A stretch of 64,000 nt of DNA from Sciurus carolinensis. Lineage: Eukaryota; Chordata; Mammalia; Rodentia; Sciuridae. Position numbers and translations under genes: made by a program. Shown one piece after another: positions 12,601-25,260 of this stretch. The stretch spans positions 44,391,792 through 44,455,791 of the forward strand of contig NC_062222.1 of the NCBI RefSeq assembly GCF_902686445.1, in the 5' to 3' direction. Under the pieces are notes generated by a model. That model did not search any database and had not been told where the DNA came from. It saw only the letters and a program-made list of their open reading frames with translations. How positions within the stretch are numbered: position 1 is the first letter of the stretch; each line of letters starts with the position of its first letter.

Positions 12601-12847
12601 TTCACAATACTGAAGTTTATCGTTGTAGGTTGCCCTCCCCCCATCCCATCCCTCTACTTTCCCATGTGGTAGGAATTTCCAGAAGTGTAGATGTTCTTAG
12701 AGTAATTTAAATGTAGACAAGATATTTTAATGAATAGGGTCAACACATATACTGAAACTTACAATTTGAGGAAGTACTTCCATATACAGAATTCCATCTT
12801 TTATAAACACATCTACTATAATTATTCTTTTGAAGGCTGATACTCAC
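9666..12847. other. Noncoding intergenic stretch, left of candidate ALPK1 exon
   Basis: AT-rich DNA with no convincing coding region; the small open frames lack family resemblance. About 9900-10150 looks like an old antisense L1 piece (the words TTATAAATACCTTTGTGATGA and AGAAATGGAATTACTGGA). The remainder holds simple A- and CAA-rich tracts (about 12000-12055) and nothing I recognise. If the candidate ALPK1 exon is real, this would be the start of ALPK1 intron 1. Confidence 0.5.
9900..10150 (-). mobile_element. Old L1 fragment (antisense)
   Basis: Resembles the reverse complement of the L1 ORF2 3' region, notably the words for 'tattataaatacctttgtg' and 'cccagaaatggaattactgg'. Strongly diverged. 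Confidence 0.4.
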
Positions 12848-13090
12848 TTTTATCTCGAAGAAGAGGAAAAACACTTTAAGACCCAGCAAATCTGACTCGG
12901 GGAAAGAATGGATTCCGGTACAACCTAGCTGAAATATACTGTTTCTCATAAACAGCCTTGGTTTCAGGAAGTAGGAATCTGAAAGCAAACAAATGCTGTC
13001 ACCGTCTCAGAACATGATTGTGTAATTCAACACCCGGACTTTCGGCAGTTTTGCCACAAGACACACCCCTTTAGGAATCACCCTGTGGAG
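12848..13090 (-). other. ALPK1: Candidate noncoding first exon of ALPK1 (inference)
   Basis: On the minus strand a ZNF143-type promoter motif (13092-13109) is followed about 250 bp downstream by a strong donor, AAA|GTGAGT (exon edge at 12848). The position, about 9 kb from the TIFA promoter and divergent from it, matches where ALPK1 should start: as I recall, human ALPK1 and TIFA start about 11 kb apart in opposite directions. No ALPK1 coding sequence is present to confirm it, since that gene's early exons are noncoding or distant. It could instead be an unrelated promoter or a chance donor. Confidence 0.35.
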
Positions 13091-13091
13091 A

Positions 13092-13109
13092 GGTATGCTG
13101 GGAGTTGTA
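13092..13109 (-). promoter_or_regulatory. ZNF143/Staf-type promoter motif
   Basis: The minus strand reads TACAACTCCCAGCATACC, close to the well-known ACTACAAYTCCCAGMATGC element of many mammalian promoters. It marks a probable transcription start nearby, even though the surroundings are not a strong CpG island. Confidence 0.6.
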
Positions 13110-14234
13110 TTACTACAGAAAGTTCCTTCTCTTAATCAAAGGGCAAGAAAGCTTATTTGGACTAAATCAGAGTGGAGAGTCCTTTGAGATACAAGAAAAG
13201 AGAAGATCAGTAAGAAACAATGAATGTGACATTATTTTAATTTATTATGCAAAGACAAGTTCTTATTAAGGCTCCATTTCTGTGCTGTATCTCAGAATCA
13301 GAGTGCAGAAGTGAGCTGGATGTCACAGAGACTCATGCATTACCTGGTTTATTTGCAGCGAAAATGAAGTTAGAATTTTTCCGATAGAAAATCTGGTGAG
13401 GTTAGTCAACTGGTTTGATAGTGAGGATGATTTAACTGAGTTATATTTTGGTGGGCACTTTCCTTCAGTGAAACAACCTGAAGTTCAAGTTTTGACCTCC
13501 CCTCCCCCTCAAAAAATCAAAAGTACAAGAGAGATTTTAAAATATTTATCAAAATACATTTTATTGGGAAAAATTTTCAAAGCAATGATATTTTAACTTT
13601 CCCAATTCTTTCTGAGTCTTTGGGGTTGAAGAAGCTTATTCAAGTGAAAGAGTAACAGAGTTCTTTAATAGTAATTTGAAATGTTTTGGTAAAGCCTTTG
13701 ATGTACTTCCCAGAAACTAAGTGAAGGACTCTATAATAACTGGGTAATAAAGCCTCAGGCAAGCTACATGGTTTCCAACTCTGCCTCCCAACAAAACAGA
13801 ATGAAAGAATTGAGTAGTCAGAAACTAGATCACTTTACAAAACAGTTTTTATGAGAGATGATTACGTAATTCTTAATATATGCCCATAGAAAAAGTTCAT
13901 ATAACTAAATAGCATTTTCATAACAAAACTCTTTTTATCTCTAAACTCAGTTCTATTTTTGTGGAATACTATTTTATTCTGTTTAAATAACATTCATCCT
14001 TAAACAAATATTTGAAAGTCCCATAAATCTCATTGAGAAGTGCATTTTAAATAAAACTTTATTCTGTTTAATACTAATCATACTATATAATTTTATTTCT
14101 TTCTGAATGAATAATTATTCCAAATGAACATTACTTGTATAATCTTAAAAAGTTTCATATTTATTGTGTATTGTCAAAGGAAGTAAACATAGTTTCAACA
14201 TATACATGTTTTCATTATATGAAGAGTCAATCAA

Positions 14235-14450
14235 GCCAGGCACGGTGGCACATGCCTGCAATCTCAGTGACTCGGAAGGCTGAGGCAGGAGGACCTAGAG
14301 TTCAAAACCAACCTCAGTAAAATGAGGGGCTAAGCAATTCAGTGAGACCCTGTCTCTAAATAAAATAAAAATATGGTTGGGGATGTGGCACAGTGATCGA
14401 GTGCCCCCTCAGTTCAATCTCTGGTACTAAAAAAAAGAAGAAAAAAAGCA
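14235..14450 (+). mobile_element. B1-dID SINE
   Basis: A 7SL/B1-like part (GCCAGGCACGGTGGCACATG) is joined to an ID-like part (TTGGGGATGTGGC...GTTCAATCTC) and an A-rich tail. Flanking CAATCAA words (about 14227 and 14450) fit a target duplication. This composite is typical of squirrel-related rodents. Confidence 0.9.
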
Positions 14451-15209
14451 ATCAAAACTTTGAGGCAAATAAACTATTTTATATTAGAAGAAAACTTTAT
14501 GGAGCAAGTAAAAAAGAAAACAGAATTTTAAGGAGATAAAAGAATAACGTAAAATTTCCAATTGTTGAAGAACTTGCACAGGTGTTTTTAAATGGATGAT
14601 AAGAAACCTCACATCACTAGGATATACAATTTAAATTGAGCACATTTAAAAGAGTATTGTTTATTAAAGTAATAGTTTTGTTTATTAAAGCCACACTTAG
14701 ATCTTCTACAACTACTTAAAATTATGATAAAAGATGAATATCAACTTAAACACATGTGAGGGACTTCCTGGTTTTGCTGAATTGTTTGTGAGGTAAGTGA
14801 GTAAGAGCGTTAGAAAGTATATGTTTAGGGAGAAGGACTGGGCATTCGAGAGCCTAGAAGAGGGCAGTGGACACTTGGAAAAGAGAAACAGGTATGGACA
14901 GAAGAGGAGGGACCTGATGAGTCATCTATCTTCCAGATTCTTAGAAGTCAAGACCGACTTTAATAAGATTTCCTGGTAGAAGCCCCAAAACTGCAGAAAC
15001 ACACATATAATGTCTCATTTGTAATCACAACATTGAGTTAACAGCAAGTTTGCAGAGAGGTTCCTGAGGTGGAAATTTAATAGCATGAGCTTCAGCCACG
15101 GTAAGTGCTTGGCATAGACACAGAGGACTAGATGCATTATGATGCACTGAGAAGAGCGGGTTGCAGGGTCACAGTCATCTTCATGTTCTAGGTTCTATCA
15201 TTTTGAATA

Positions 15210-15400
15210 TAAATAACACGTTTGAAGTATCTACTTTGTGTCAAGGGCTCTGTTGGTGCCACGGATTCAGACTGAGCACATAATCAATACCCTCAAGGCA
15301 ATCACAGTGATAGATGGATCAGTGGAAACAGGCCCAGAAATCAGCTAGAAAAATAAGCTGCAGTTAGCTCATAATGTAAGAGCAACGTGTTTGATTTTAG
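15210..15400 (-). mobile_element. L2-like fragment (antisense)
   Basis: The words for 'tatctactttgtgtcaaggg', followed by 'aatacc ctcaaggcaatcac', resemble the reverse complement of the L2 3' end. Diverged. Confidence 0.4.
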
Positions 15401-17689
15401 GAAGTGTGGACATTTGAGTTCACAAGACATTAAAGGTGTATGGTTACCAAATCATGTAAGTTTTTCAGAAGGAACACGTGAGGGTTGGGGATGGAGTGTG
15501 CAAAAAGAAAAAAGAGAGGAGGAAGGAAGAAAGAACGCTTGTTGTAGTGGGAATACTGAATTATGAGGCAGGGTTTCCACCAGTAGATGGATGAATTAGA
15601 AGGGAAGACACCAGTCAGGGAAAAGAGTTACAGGACGATGGCAATGTCCTAGACGGGTGATGACTGGGTTTAATTAACGAATGACACTAATAGTGGAAAT
15701 AAAAGGGATGGGTAAGAACTATTTAGGAGACAGATTAACAGTCCCAGGTGAGAGACAGAGGAATTTGGGTAAATGACTTAGGGAAGTCAAAAAAACTAAC
15801 TCGTTAGAGATTAGTGAGGGAGAACGGACGGTGAAAAGAGGTCTTTGAGAAAAAAACCTCCGTAATAATTAGGAGTTATGCAGAAAAAAAGAGGAGTCCT
15901 CAAAAGAACTGGGGAGAGGATGCCTAGAATGGTGTAGAAGAAACAAAATTACGCCCCGCCAACAGGACCAGTAACATAATTTGCTGGGCCTCTTATTCAA
16001 AAATAATTAAGAATTTCAAGAAGGCGGCAGCAGAGCCAGCAGGGAACACAGACAAGTTGCACACCCATGAAGCAACCCCAACCAAAAACCAAGCAGGCAG
16101 GAGTGATGCAGGGGTTTGGGCCACAGTTTCAATGCAGTGGAAGTGGCCATCAGCGCTAACAATTCGGAGCAGTGAAGTCGGATGAGAGCAGGAAAGCGTC
16201 CATGGTGTGGGAAGAAGGTCAAGGATGACTCAACAGGAACAAGTCAATGGAGGGGCAGAAGAAAGCAATGATGGACTACAATTAAATCCGAAGAAGATGA
16301 ATAAGTAGAGCAGGAAGAGAACATTCCAACCTAAGCTTAGGCTAAATAAAGTATTCAGGGGCAACATACTTTGGGACAGAGTTGTACTTTTCTTGAAGGT
16401 CCTTCAGTGTTGGAGCAAGATGACCTCAAATCACCTTACCTGTTTTATAATATAATTAATTATGTCATAAATTTTTGAAGACAGAAATAGCAATGAATAG
16501 TGTTAGTTCTGGTAGTGGAGGGTGTGTGTGTGTGTGGGGGGGCAGGGTGCAGGGAGGGAGAATGGCCAGAATGCCATTCTGGAACTTTCTTTTCAGAATT
16601 ATATACTTATTTAACAGCACAATGATAGTGAACAATTAAAAGAGAAACAGAGATGAATGATAGATGGAAAACTCAGTTCAGGTCAGGCAGTTCTATAAGC
16701 CAGTATTTTCTATTTTATTTTAGGAGAAAATGAAGTTATTGTGTGGCAGATTAAATAATGTTTATTTTATGATTCATTAGTAATACAAAATGTCATTATT
16801 TATCAGGATGCTAGTGATTTATAGATTTTAAAAGTTAGTAGAGAAGCATTAAGAAACAAAATGTAAATGCTTAAATATAATATTTAAGAAGGGGAAGTTT
16901 CTTTTTGTACTAAAACATTTTTTGCTGACAAGGAGTACTATTTGAGGAAATTTAGATTCATCTAGGAAAATTGCTACTTGGTTTAGGGGACATGTGACAG
17001 GCAAAATAGTGTACCCCTCAAATCTTCTTTCCTTGCCTCTGGTTCTGATAGTGGGTGACTGGGCCCCCCAGGACCAGGATCCATCGGCAAACCTCATAAA
17101 AGACTGTGACCCTCTAACGGAAGCAACTATGTTAGTTTTGTTTGTTGTGTAACCAGTTACCATAAAATTTGCAGTTTAAAACTGTAACCATTAAATTACC
17201 TGCAAACTATTTATAAATGCAGATGCATTTTAAATGTCTATAAATGATACCATAGCTAGAGCAAGGACCTTTATACGTTTTTAAGAATTTAGAGGAACAA
17301 TAGAGCTTCTATGATACACAAAACACACAAACAAAAAACACAGTACCTATTCTTATTTCAAGGTTTATGTCAGAAATCTGGGCACATTACTGCTGAGAAC
17401 ACTCAGTTCTCACTTGAGTTTCCAGGTCCCTTTTCAAGCCCATTCAGGTTGTCGACAGAACTGCGTGCGGTTGTAGGACTGAGGTCCCTGTTTTTTTTTT
17501 GTTAGTTGTTGGTTGGACCACTCTCCTCTCTTAGATGAAATCCAAAGTTCCCTGCCGTGTGGCCTTTGCAGGGAGTTCTGGTGAAACGTTTGCCTGCTTC
17601 CAGGTCAGAAGGAGCATGTGTCTCTGACTTCATTGAAAGGTCAGTCCTTTTAAGAACTTACCTGCTTCTCGAGAACATGTGGAAACTAG

Positions 17690-17880
17690 AGAGAAAAAAG
17701 TGAACCAAAAAATGGCAGCGTGGGAAATGAATGAAGATAGAAGGGAGATCAGTAGAGTACAAGGACCAGAGTAATGAGGAGGGAAGGGAAAAGGGAAGTA
17801 CCGGGGGATGAAATGGACAAAATTATGTGATGTACATGGAACGAAGCCCACTATTACATACCAGAATGCACCAATTAAAA
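17690..17880 (+). mobile_element. L1 3' UTR fragment
   Basis: GA-rich text (AGAAGGGAGATCAGTAGAG, GGGAAGTACCGGGGGATGAA), ending with the squirrel L1 tail type 'catggaacgaagcccactat...'. It matches the related tail at about 53480-53590. Confidence 0.7.
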
Positions 17881-18322
17881 AAACCCTCAGCTGCTTAGGT
17901 CCAGCCCAACTGGATCACCTTCCTTTGGAAACACAAAGACCACTGATTAGAACTCTAATCACAGTGGTGGCCTCCCATGATATCTATAGGTTCTGTGGGA
18001 CTAGAGAGGAGGAGCTGATACAGACTCGTTCACCAGTGGCCAGGAGCCTTGGGGGCCCTTAGAACTCTGGCTTCCACAGCAACTCTCCCACACTGCCCAT
18101 AGGGTGGGGCAGAACCGAGGGCCTTACAGGCTGACTCCTTCCCCTCCCTACACCTTGTGCCTTGTCAGGGGCCTTGTCTCTAGGTGATCCAATTTTCTCC
18201 TTATCACTACTCCCATGAGATCCTGAATTTTATCAATCTTTCATCACATGAAAAATATGGAGGCACTGAAGCTTTGGGATTTGTCTCTTGAATGATTCTC
18301 TTATTTGGCTCTTTTTATAAAG

Positions 18323-18356
<34 letters not shown>
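18323..18356. repeat. (TG)n microsatellite
   Basis: About 16 uninterrupted TG dinucleotides. Confidence 0.95.
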
Positions 18357-18359
<3 letters not shown>

Positions 18360-21251
18360 CATAAAATCCAAACAGCCTGAAAAAGCACACAATGAGAAAT
18401 CTCTCCCCAACTCTCACCTCCCACCCCTCTCTCCACCATGCTTTTCTCAGATTAACCAGTATTATCAGTTCCATTTCTTGGGTCTCTTTGCAGATAGTTC
18501 ATGCATTGAAGATTCGTTTTTCCACAAATGGTAGCATTTTTGTTCTGCACGTGTTTTTTTCTTTAGTAGTGCATCCTCAAGTTCTTTCCACATAAATCTA
18601 AATCATTCATTTTAATTTCAGCTACTTGACTGCAGGAGGAGGAAGAGTGGTCCATACTACGCCTTCTAGTTCCCATGCAATTGGGGCTTCTTCCTGTCAC
18701 TCATTTTGGAATTAATGGAAAAGGAGTTATGTGAGGTTATCCCAGACAATTCCAAATGTTTTCACACACTGGCACTGGCAGAAAGCATCTGGAACAGGAG
18801 TTACACAGAATCTGAGGGTCTGAGTTGGACAAGGGAGTCAGATGCCGGTTTACCTTAGTTGCAAAGAGCATCCTGAGCAAAGAGCAGGTATCATATAACC
18901 CAGTTACCAGCAAGGAGCACAGACAAGCAACTCTGTCTTATTTTCCCTATAGGATGTGAATGTATTACCAGAAATCAACTTCCTCCATTTCTGATTATAA
19001 ATGAAATAAAGTGGCCTTAATTATGGGTTTTGAGATAATATCTAAAAACTATTCTGAGATTTCTTTCCATGGAAAAATATTTTTGTAGTCCGAAACAACC
19101 AAGTACCAATTATATATTATGTGGAACCCACATCATGGGGATGGGGGTGATGGCAGGGGTGGGGGGTGGAGTTGCTTATGGGATACCTCAGTTGAATAGG
19201 AGAGTTGAGGAAAAAATTTACTTTTAGTATCAATGCAATCTGTAAATTTCAAAATATTCAAAGCTGGATAGAAATATGTTGGATTGTAGACATTATATAT
19301 TATTTTCTAATTAAACGATTAGTTACTAATAGTTCAAAGAGTAAATCCCTCCTTTTTGTACCAAGAACATTTATGTCTATTTTCTTCTGTCTTGATTTGG
19401 TAAACAGTTCAAGTTCAACTTTGGGGGTATCCATTTTCCTAGAGTTCTTTTTAATCTCTTCCTGAAAGCATTTACTGCACTTTCTATGACCCCGTCACCA
19501 CTCAGAGCATTTGCCTGTGTCCAGTGAAGTTAACTAACTTTAAAGCCAGCTAAGGTCTTCATTAAATTCACAGCAAAGGAGTTTAACCTCTAATTTACAA
19601 CGTGTTAGCAGCCCATGAGTACAAGAGGAAGTTTTATTCTTTGAGGCCACAGGACAGGTTTGTTAAAATGACACAGCCAAATTGAAACGAACAAACAAAC
19701 AAACAAAATCAACCAAACAAACAAGAAAACAATTTTCTGTTCTCTTTAAAAAAGGAAACTTCAAATAAGAAGGCCTCAGAACTGCAGTCCAACTGACGTT
19801 TTCTCATCAGCAGATTTGTAAAGGCAACACTTGCTGGGAGCTTTACATTTCTTCAGTCTGATGTGAGTTCTGGAGGACCTTCACATTTTAGTCATTTGCT
19901 TAGTAATTTTTCATTGCATAAAGTCCCACTGTGTTCTTTTAACAGCAAAGACCTTTTCATTATCAAAGAAAGATGTTCAGATTTTTCTATTAAAAACTGA
20001 CTTTACTGTTAAGCTTTGACCTTGCATAAAAATAAAACAAAATATACTAAATCTGTAAAATGATCTCTTCATTTAAAAATAACTGTTCTTAATGGTCTTC
20101 CACAAACAAATAGCAATGAAACACAAATTAATTTAGATATGAATGATTTAAAATGGCTTCTTTTGTCAATACTTCTGGGAAACTTCAGAAAGTTCAGTAA
20201 ATTAAAATTCTAGAAATAGGTACATTTCTTTTTGTCTCTGCCCCTATTCCAGTTTTTAGGAGCTTTCTGGGTCTTTTCTCAGTTTTCAAGAAGTCTGCAA
20301 AAACCAAGGTGGAATGACCATACCCACTATTTGAAAGGAGATAAGCATCACAGCGAACTCTGTCATGTCCCCTCCAGTCTTTAAAGAACACAAAGAACAG
20401 AAATCTCTCCAATGCACACTTTAACAATTTCTCAATTCCCATAAGCCATTTTCAGGCTTATGATTCATTATTTTTGACCAGTTGCCAGGGGGAAATGACT
20501 GTTACTGAAATTAATTATAACACAGAAATAATAACTTATTTAAAGTCTCATTTTGAGACATTTAGTAAATCAAATAAGTCAGTCATCTCAAGAGAAACAA
20601 CAATCTCTAGCATCTTGTATTTTAGCAATTGTTGCATTTTCTCTATTAGCGCTATGAATAACACCTACTTACTTGGTTCTTTGAAGTTTATAAAGCATTA
20701 TCACATCTTCTTTGATTTACTTTTCAAGATTATAAGGCAGAAAGTCCAATTTTGATAACATTGTTTTATTGTGTTTATTGGTATAATCAAGTTGCACGTC
20801 TTATCTACCACCTGCTCTAATGTTCTTCAACGGAAAGAAGATACACTGGCTGTCTCTAAGAAGAAATAATAAATGTTGATGATTAACAAAATTTCAGTTC
20901 GTACAGGAATCTGCCTCACTGTAGATGCACCCTTCCTTGACCATAATTATGCTCCTGACTGTCCCTATCTCAGTCAGAGGAGTTCAAAACTTCACTCCTC
21001 CCACACAGCCTCTCAATCAGACAGGGAAGCATCAAGCAATTGTTCATGTCATTCTATTGTCAGTGAAAATGACCCACAAATAAGCAGAGAATCTGTGAAG
21101 GACTCCAAGGGATTGCTTCTCTTTTCACTACGTACCAGCAAACCCGGCCCCTGGGTATTGAGGGAAAAATCCCTTCATATGGGTGTGGCGGGAGAGGAAG
21201 GTCCTGGTGGCGGGGGTGGAAGGCAAAGGCACGCAGGAGCAGGTTGGAATC

Positions 21252-21600
21252 TTGCCTGGTTTTTTTTTTAATTTTTTTTTAATGGTTTTATTAGTACATT
21301 ATGGCTATACATTAATAGTGAGGTTCATTGTGACATAATCATATATGCATGGAATATATTTTACTCCATTTTGGTCTCAGTGTTTCCTCTTTCCTTCCCT
21401 CTCTCTCCTCCTATTCCCCTTCCTCTACAGATCTTCCCTCTATTAATTAATTAATTAATTTTTATGGTGGTGAGGATTGAACCCAGGGCTTAGTTCTCTC
21501 ACTGAACTAAATTTTAACTGGGGCTTTATAGATATGCATATAGGTGGAATTCACTGTGGTATATTCGTATATATAGCATAATTTTGTGAATTTCATCCGG
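21252..21600 (-). mobile_element. Antisense L1/ID remnants next to the TIFA promoter
   Basis: A T-rich run at 21260-21282 followed by text resembling the reverse complement of the squirrel L1 3' end (TACATTATGGCTATACATTA...). Next comes a (TTAA)n stretch with a degenerate antisense ID element (GTGAGGATTGAACCCAGGGC at about 21469), and then another L1-tail-like piece to about 21600. Diverged; exact boundaries are uncertain. Confidence 0.5.
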
Positions 21601-22900
21601 CGGTTCCTCACTCGGTTGTGAGGGAGACCTACTCTCCCCTGAGGATTGTGATCGTGCATTCCTAGCTTGTTATCTTGAGTCACAAGGTGAGTTCCATTCC
21701 CAGCCCGCTGCGACCCCAGGGCAACCCTCCTTTGTGGGGAGAAGTCGCCCTTAACATTGAAGTGGTCTAGTTCCCTCCTTTTCAAAATCTAGCTCCCAAG
21801 TCACGTGCTCTCCGGAGTGGGCTGTGGGGAAGGTGTGGTCCTCCTTTGCACCCTGGGCATCAAACCCGGTCACGAGAACCCATGAGGTTACGGGGCCGGG
21901 CTTCTCCTGGGAACGTCAGTGGCGGTGGCGACTTGGGGAAGGAAGGGGCGGGCGAGGGCCGGGCGGAGTCTGGATCCCGCCTTCGCACAGGCTTTATAGG
22001 GACTCGCCCGCGGCAAGTTGGGCTGCCCGGAGTCCCTCGCACCCGCAGCCTGGCGCGCATCCTCGGCGTCTCACACCAGGCCCGGGCACAGCGGCCCTGA
22101 GCCTCCCTCCCTCCGCCGCCTCCATTAGCTTGTTCTCAGTCCGGAAAGCGCAGCTGCTCGAGAAAGTTCACGGACCCCTGAGTCCCAAGGTACCTGCTGG
22201 TCCGCAGTCCCGGGGTGAGGTGGGGACTCTGCTGTCTTGTTTATCCCTTAAAGAAGTCAGCTTTGTCAAGAAGTTTTCGGGGTGTAGCCGCTCCTGCCGG
22301 CCTGATGTGGAGGCGGACCTTCAGGACACGCCAAGGAAAACGGTAGCCCGAGCCCGGCCTTGTAAAACATGGGCACTTAGAAAATGAGGGGCCTCTGGAA
22401 AGTCTTGGAGATAGGGGTGTGCCTTCTTTGTACTTTCCTGTGTTTTGTAAGTCTTTTTTTTTTTTTCTCCCCGTAACCACAAAGCAAAATAGAGTGCCAT
22501 TTATGCAGGGTGGCAGGGGCGCGGAGCAGCTTTGCGTGACGCCTTGCCTGCGCCCAGGTTCTCGTTGGCCTACAGGGACCTTTTACCGGGACCCTAGTCT
22601 TCCCCTAGCGCCGAGTTTCCCTGGAGAAGGTTCTTCCAGACCTGCCTACCTGCTTCAGTTCAGTTCATTAGGAAAGTATATCCGTTGCTTTCTGGGACTT
22701 TCCTCCCGTTTTTGGAGCTGAAAGCAGTTTTCCAAATCCCCTGGAAGCCTGAGTTCACACAGACGTCCACAGCGGATGTCCGCAGCCACCGAGAAGTGGG
22801 GTTGCGCACGTTCGATGGGGCAGGCCAATCAGTCAGCGTGAGGGGAAGAAGGCACCGTCCCTGAGAACGCGGAGCTCTCTACGGTTCTGCTCCCGCTGAG
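21600..22900 (+). promoter_or_regulatory. TIFA: CpG-rich TIFA promoter region
   Basis: The only long CpG-rich stretch in the window, densest at 21880-22130. It includes an E-box CACGTG (21802-21807), GC boxes (GGGGCGGG at about 21945 and GGGCGGAG at about 21961) and a TATA-like TTTATAGG at 21993-22000, about 25-30 bp before a likely start near 22025. It faces the TIFA coding exon on the plus strand. Long open frames here (for example 21824-22387) reflect GC content and have no family resemblance. Confidence 0.7.
22025..22189 (+). other. TIFA: Probable noncoding first exon of TIFA
   Basis: Transcription from the TATA-like box at 21993 would start near 22025. A good donor, CCCAAG|GTACCT, follows at 22189/22190; a second possible donor, GGG|GTGAGG, lies about 25 bp further. 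Splicing to the acceptor at 28196 gives a short 5' UTR before the ATG, matching the known TIFA structure of a noncoding exon followed by one coding exon. Start and donor are predicted, not proven. Confidence 0.5.
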
Positions 22901-23950
22901 TTTGGTTTTTAGCCCTCCTTTTGGAAGATCTGCCAGCACAGCTCACGTGGATTCTGCTGTCCAACTCTGCTAAACCGTAGGGTCCTCGGTGGTGGCTTCA
23001 AAGTGGTGCTGCAGGGTTGACCGCTGAGTGGGTTAGGCCCGAGGAAAACTTTGTTTAGCTGTGCTTCCAACTTTCTCTTCCCCTCCTATTAGCTCAGAGT
23101 CGGGTGTTTGTCAGGGAGAAAGGACTTCAATAAAAATGGAAACTTCCTACTTGCAATCACATACTGTCTCCAGAATATGAGTGGGAAGCTGAGGCAGAGG
23201 GAGAAGAAGGCAAAAATGTTAGAAGGGTACCTTCTCTAACACATCATCCATAAGGACCTCCATTATTATAGTTAATGTTTTTTTTTTTTTTTAAAAAACA
23301 AACTCTTAAAACTTGAGAAACTTATTGGCATGCATGACCACCCAGGGGTGCCAAACTTTCTGTTAAACTGCTTGGACACCTGGCTACTCTCTATACATCT
23401 TTTTATTTATGACTTGTGAAGACCAAACACCCTTTTGCAATGCAAGGGTAGTATGTCACTTCACTGGTTTTGCAGGACCTTGGGGGTTGGGTGTGTGGGG
23501 GAGAGGTCAGAACTGGGAGATGGCCGTGGTGTTTTGCACTTGACTCCTGTGCACATGTCCATTCTCCTTTATTTTCCTTTGAAAGGAGTCAAAAACCTTC
23601 TCCTGAATCTGAATATAACCCTCTCTTCCCATTCTAAGACCACCAGGTAAGTGCACACTTCCTGGTGTCCAGCTGGGGTCAGCTCTTTTCTGGCGCTCAA
23701 GTGTACAATCCACATGCCCTGTTTTATGCGTTCAGTGCCAAAGTTTCAATATTTCCTTTTCATTGCAGCTCTTTTATTAACACAGATAATACTGTTTGTC
23801 AGACATCATCAGTGTTCTTCAACTTTGTGATGTCAGATTCCATAGTTTGCCATTTAATGATACTTTACTTATCTCCAACTCATTAATTCCATAAAAATCT
23901 AAAAGTGCATGATTTTTGTGAAGAAAAAAATTTGTTAATGTTTGAATAGA

Positions 23951-24128
23951 ATTTTTTTTTTTGAACTGGGGTGGAACCCAGGGGCACTTAACCTCTGAAC
24001 CACATCCCCAGCCCTTTTATCTATTGATAAAAGGGCCTCACTAAGTTGCTGAGGTCAACCTTGAACTATCTTCTTGCCTCAGCCTCGATGGCTGCTCCAA
24101 TTACAGGCTGGGATACTGGACATGGCTA
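23951..24128 (-). mobile_element. B1-dID SINE (antisense)
   Basis: Starts with a T run and carries GGTGGAACCCAGGGGCAC and the B1-like part in reverse. It is bounded by an exact 12-bp target duplication, TGTTTGAATAGA, at 23939-23950 and 24129-24140. Confidence 0.92.
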
Positions 24129-24829
24129 TGTTTGAATAGATCTTAATGCATTTACTGTAAAATCCCAAAGTTAGAAAGTATACATTGAAAAGTAGGTCTC
24201 CTTCCTACCCTTTACCTGTTTCCCTTCAGAGAGATACCCTCTCCACTGTTATCACTAAGCTCATTGTCCTTCTGTTCATTTGGTAGTCTAATAGATTTCA
24301 AAAAACTTTTTTGAGCATCTGCACACCAGAGTACAAATCCACTAATCTAAAATGTATTATTTTGGTTATTTGTGATTTCTGTCTTTTCTGTTTTTCTTTT
24401 GACTACTTTGAAATTCAGGCCACTTTGTAACAAATATATTAGTTTCTGAGTTCCTTGAGATCAGAGACTATGGTCACGGCAACTTCAATCTGTTTAGATC
24501 AGAAATCAGAGCAACTGCGGTCTCCTCAAATAGCCTGCCACAATTGCTGGTGTGTACCAGGTCCATGTTCATATTTTTTACACACAGGCGTAAGGATAAC
24601 TGATATTGATAGTAACCTGGTGCTTCAGAGCATATTCCTCCAATGAGGCAGCACTGAACATATTTTCCTTCCCGAAACTAAAGTCTTGGTTGGTGTCTTG
24701 TTGGCTATAGCACACACACTCCAGAGTCCTCCTCAGTAGTTTAACTTTTTGTGAAGAAACTGGCAACCAGGGAGGCAGAGCTTCTAGTGGTAAGTAGGGT
24801 GCATTAGAGTTTGAATCCTGCCTTTGACA

Positions 24830-25010
24830 CTGCATTTGTGACCTAAGCTAGTATTTGAATCCTTTGAGATTCAGGTCCCTCATCTGTGAAATGGTGGATC
24901 ATAGGGTTCTTTTGCACATTAGGAAAGATGAAGTGGAAAGGATTTAGCACAGTGCCTGGCACATGAAAGACATATATAGTAAGTAAGAACCCTTGTTGTC
25001 AGTGCTTCCT
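24830..25010 (+). mobile_element. MIR SINE
   Basis: MIR words in order: TCCCTCATCTGTGAAATGG near 24887, then CACAGTGCCTGGCACATG near 24950. Confidence 0.75.
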
Positions 25011-25260
25011 GTCCTTTCTTACCTTTTTAGATAGGTGAATGCATTTGTCAGCTCAGGCTACTTTATGGTGCAGTAACAAATGACCCCAAAAATCTCAGGA
25101 AAGAAGGGTTGATTTTCTTGCTTACGTTATGTTATTTTTTGTATCCGTCTTTAGTCCTTCCCTCCAGGACCCAGGTTGAGCAGCAACTTTTGGAAACTGC
25201 TGATGTGACAAGGGAAAGAGAGAAGATGCACCTAGACGGTACCTTTTAAGTTTCTGCTTG

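Larger units (their letters stand above)
13110..21580. other. Noncoding stretch between the two promoters
   Basis: No coding region seen. It contains a B1-dID SINE (14235-14450), an L2-like piece (about 15210-15400), a sense L1 3' remnant (about 17690-17880), a (TG)n microsatellite (18323-18356), a CAAA-rich tract (about 19688-19720), and L1 and ID remnants (21250-21600). The remainder is unrecognised AT-rich DNA that could hold regulatory elements for TIFA or ALPK1, but no particular site stands out. Confidence 0.5.

Noticed and set aside
21824..22387. 187-codon open frame on the plus strand
   Set aside because: Falls in the TIFA CpG island, with proline/arginine-rich chance translation and overlapping frames on both strands; no recognised domain.
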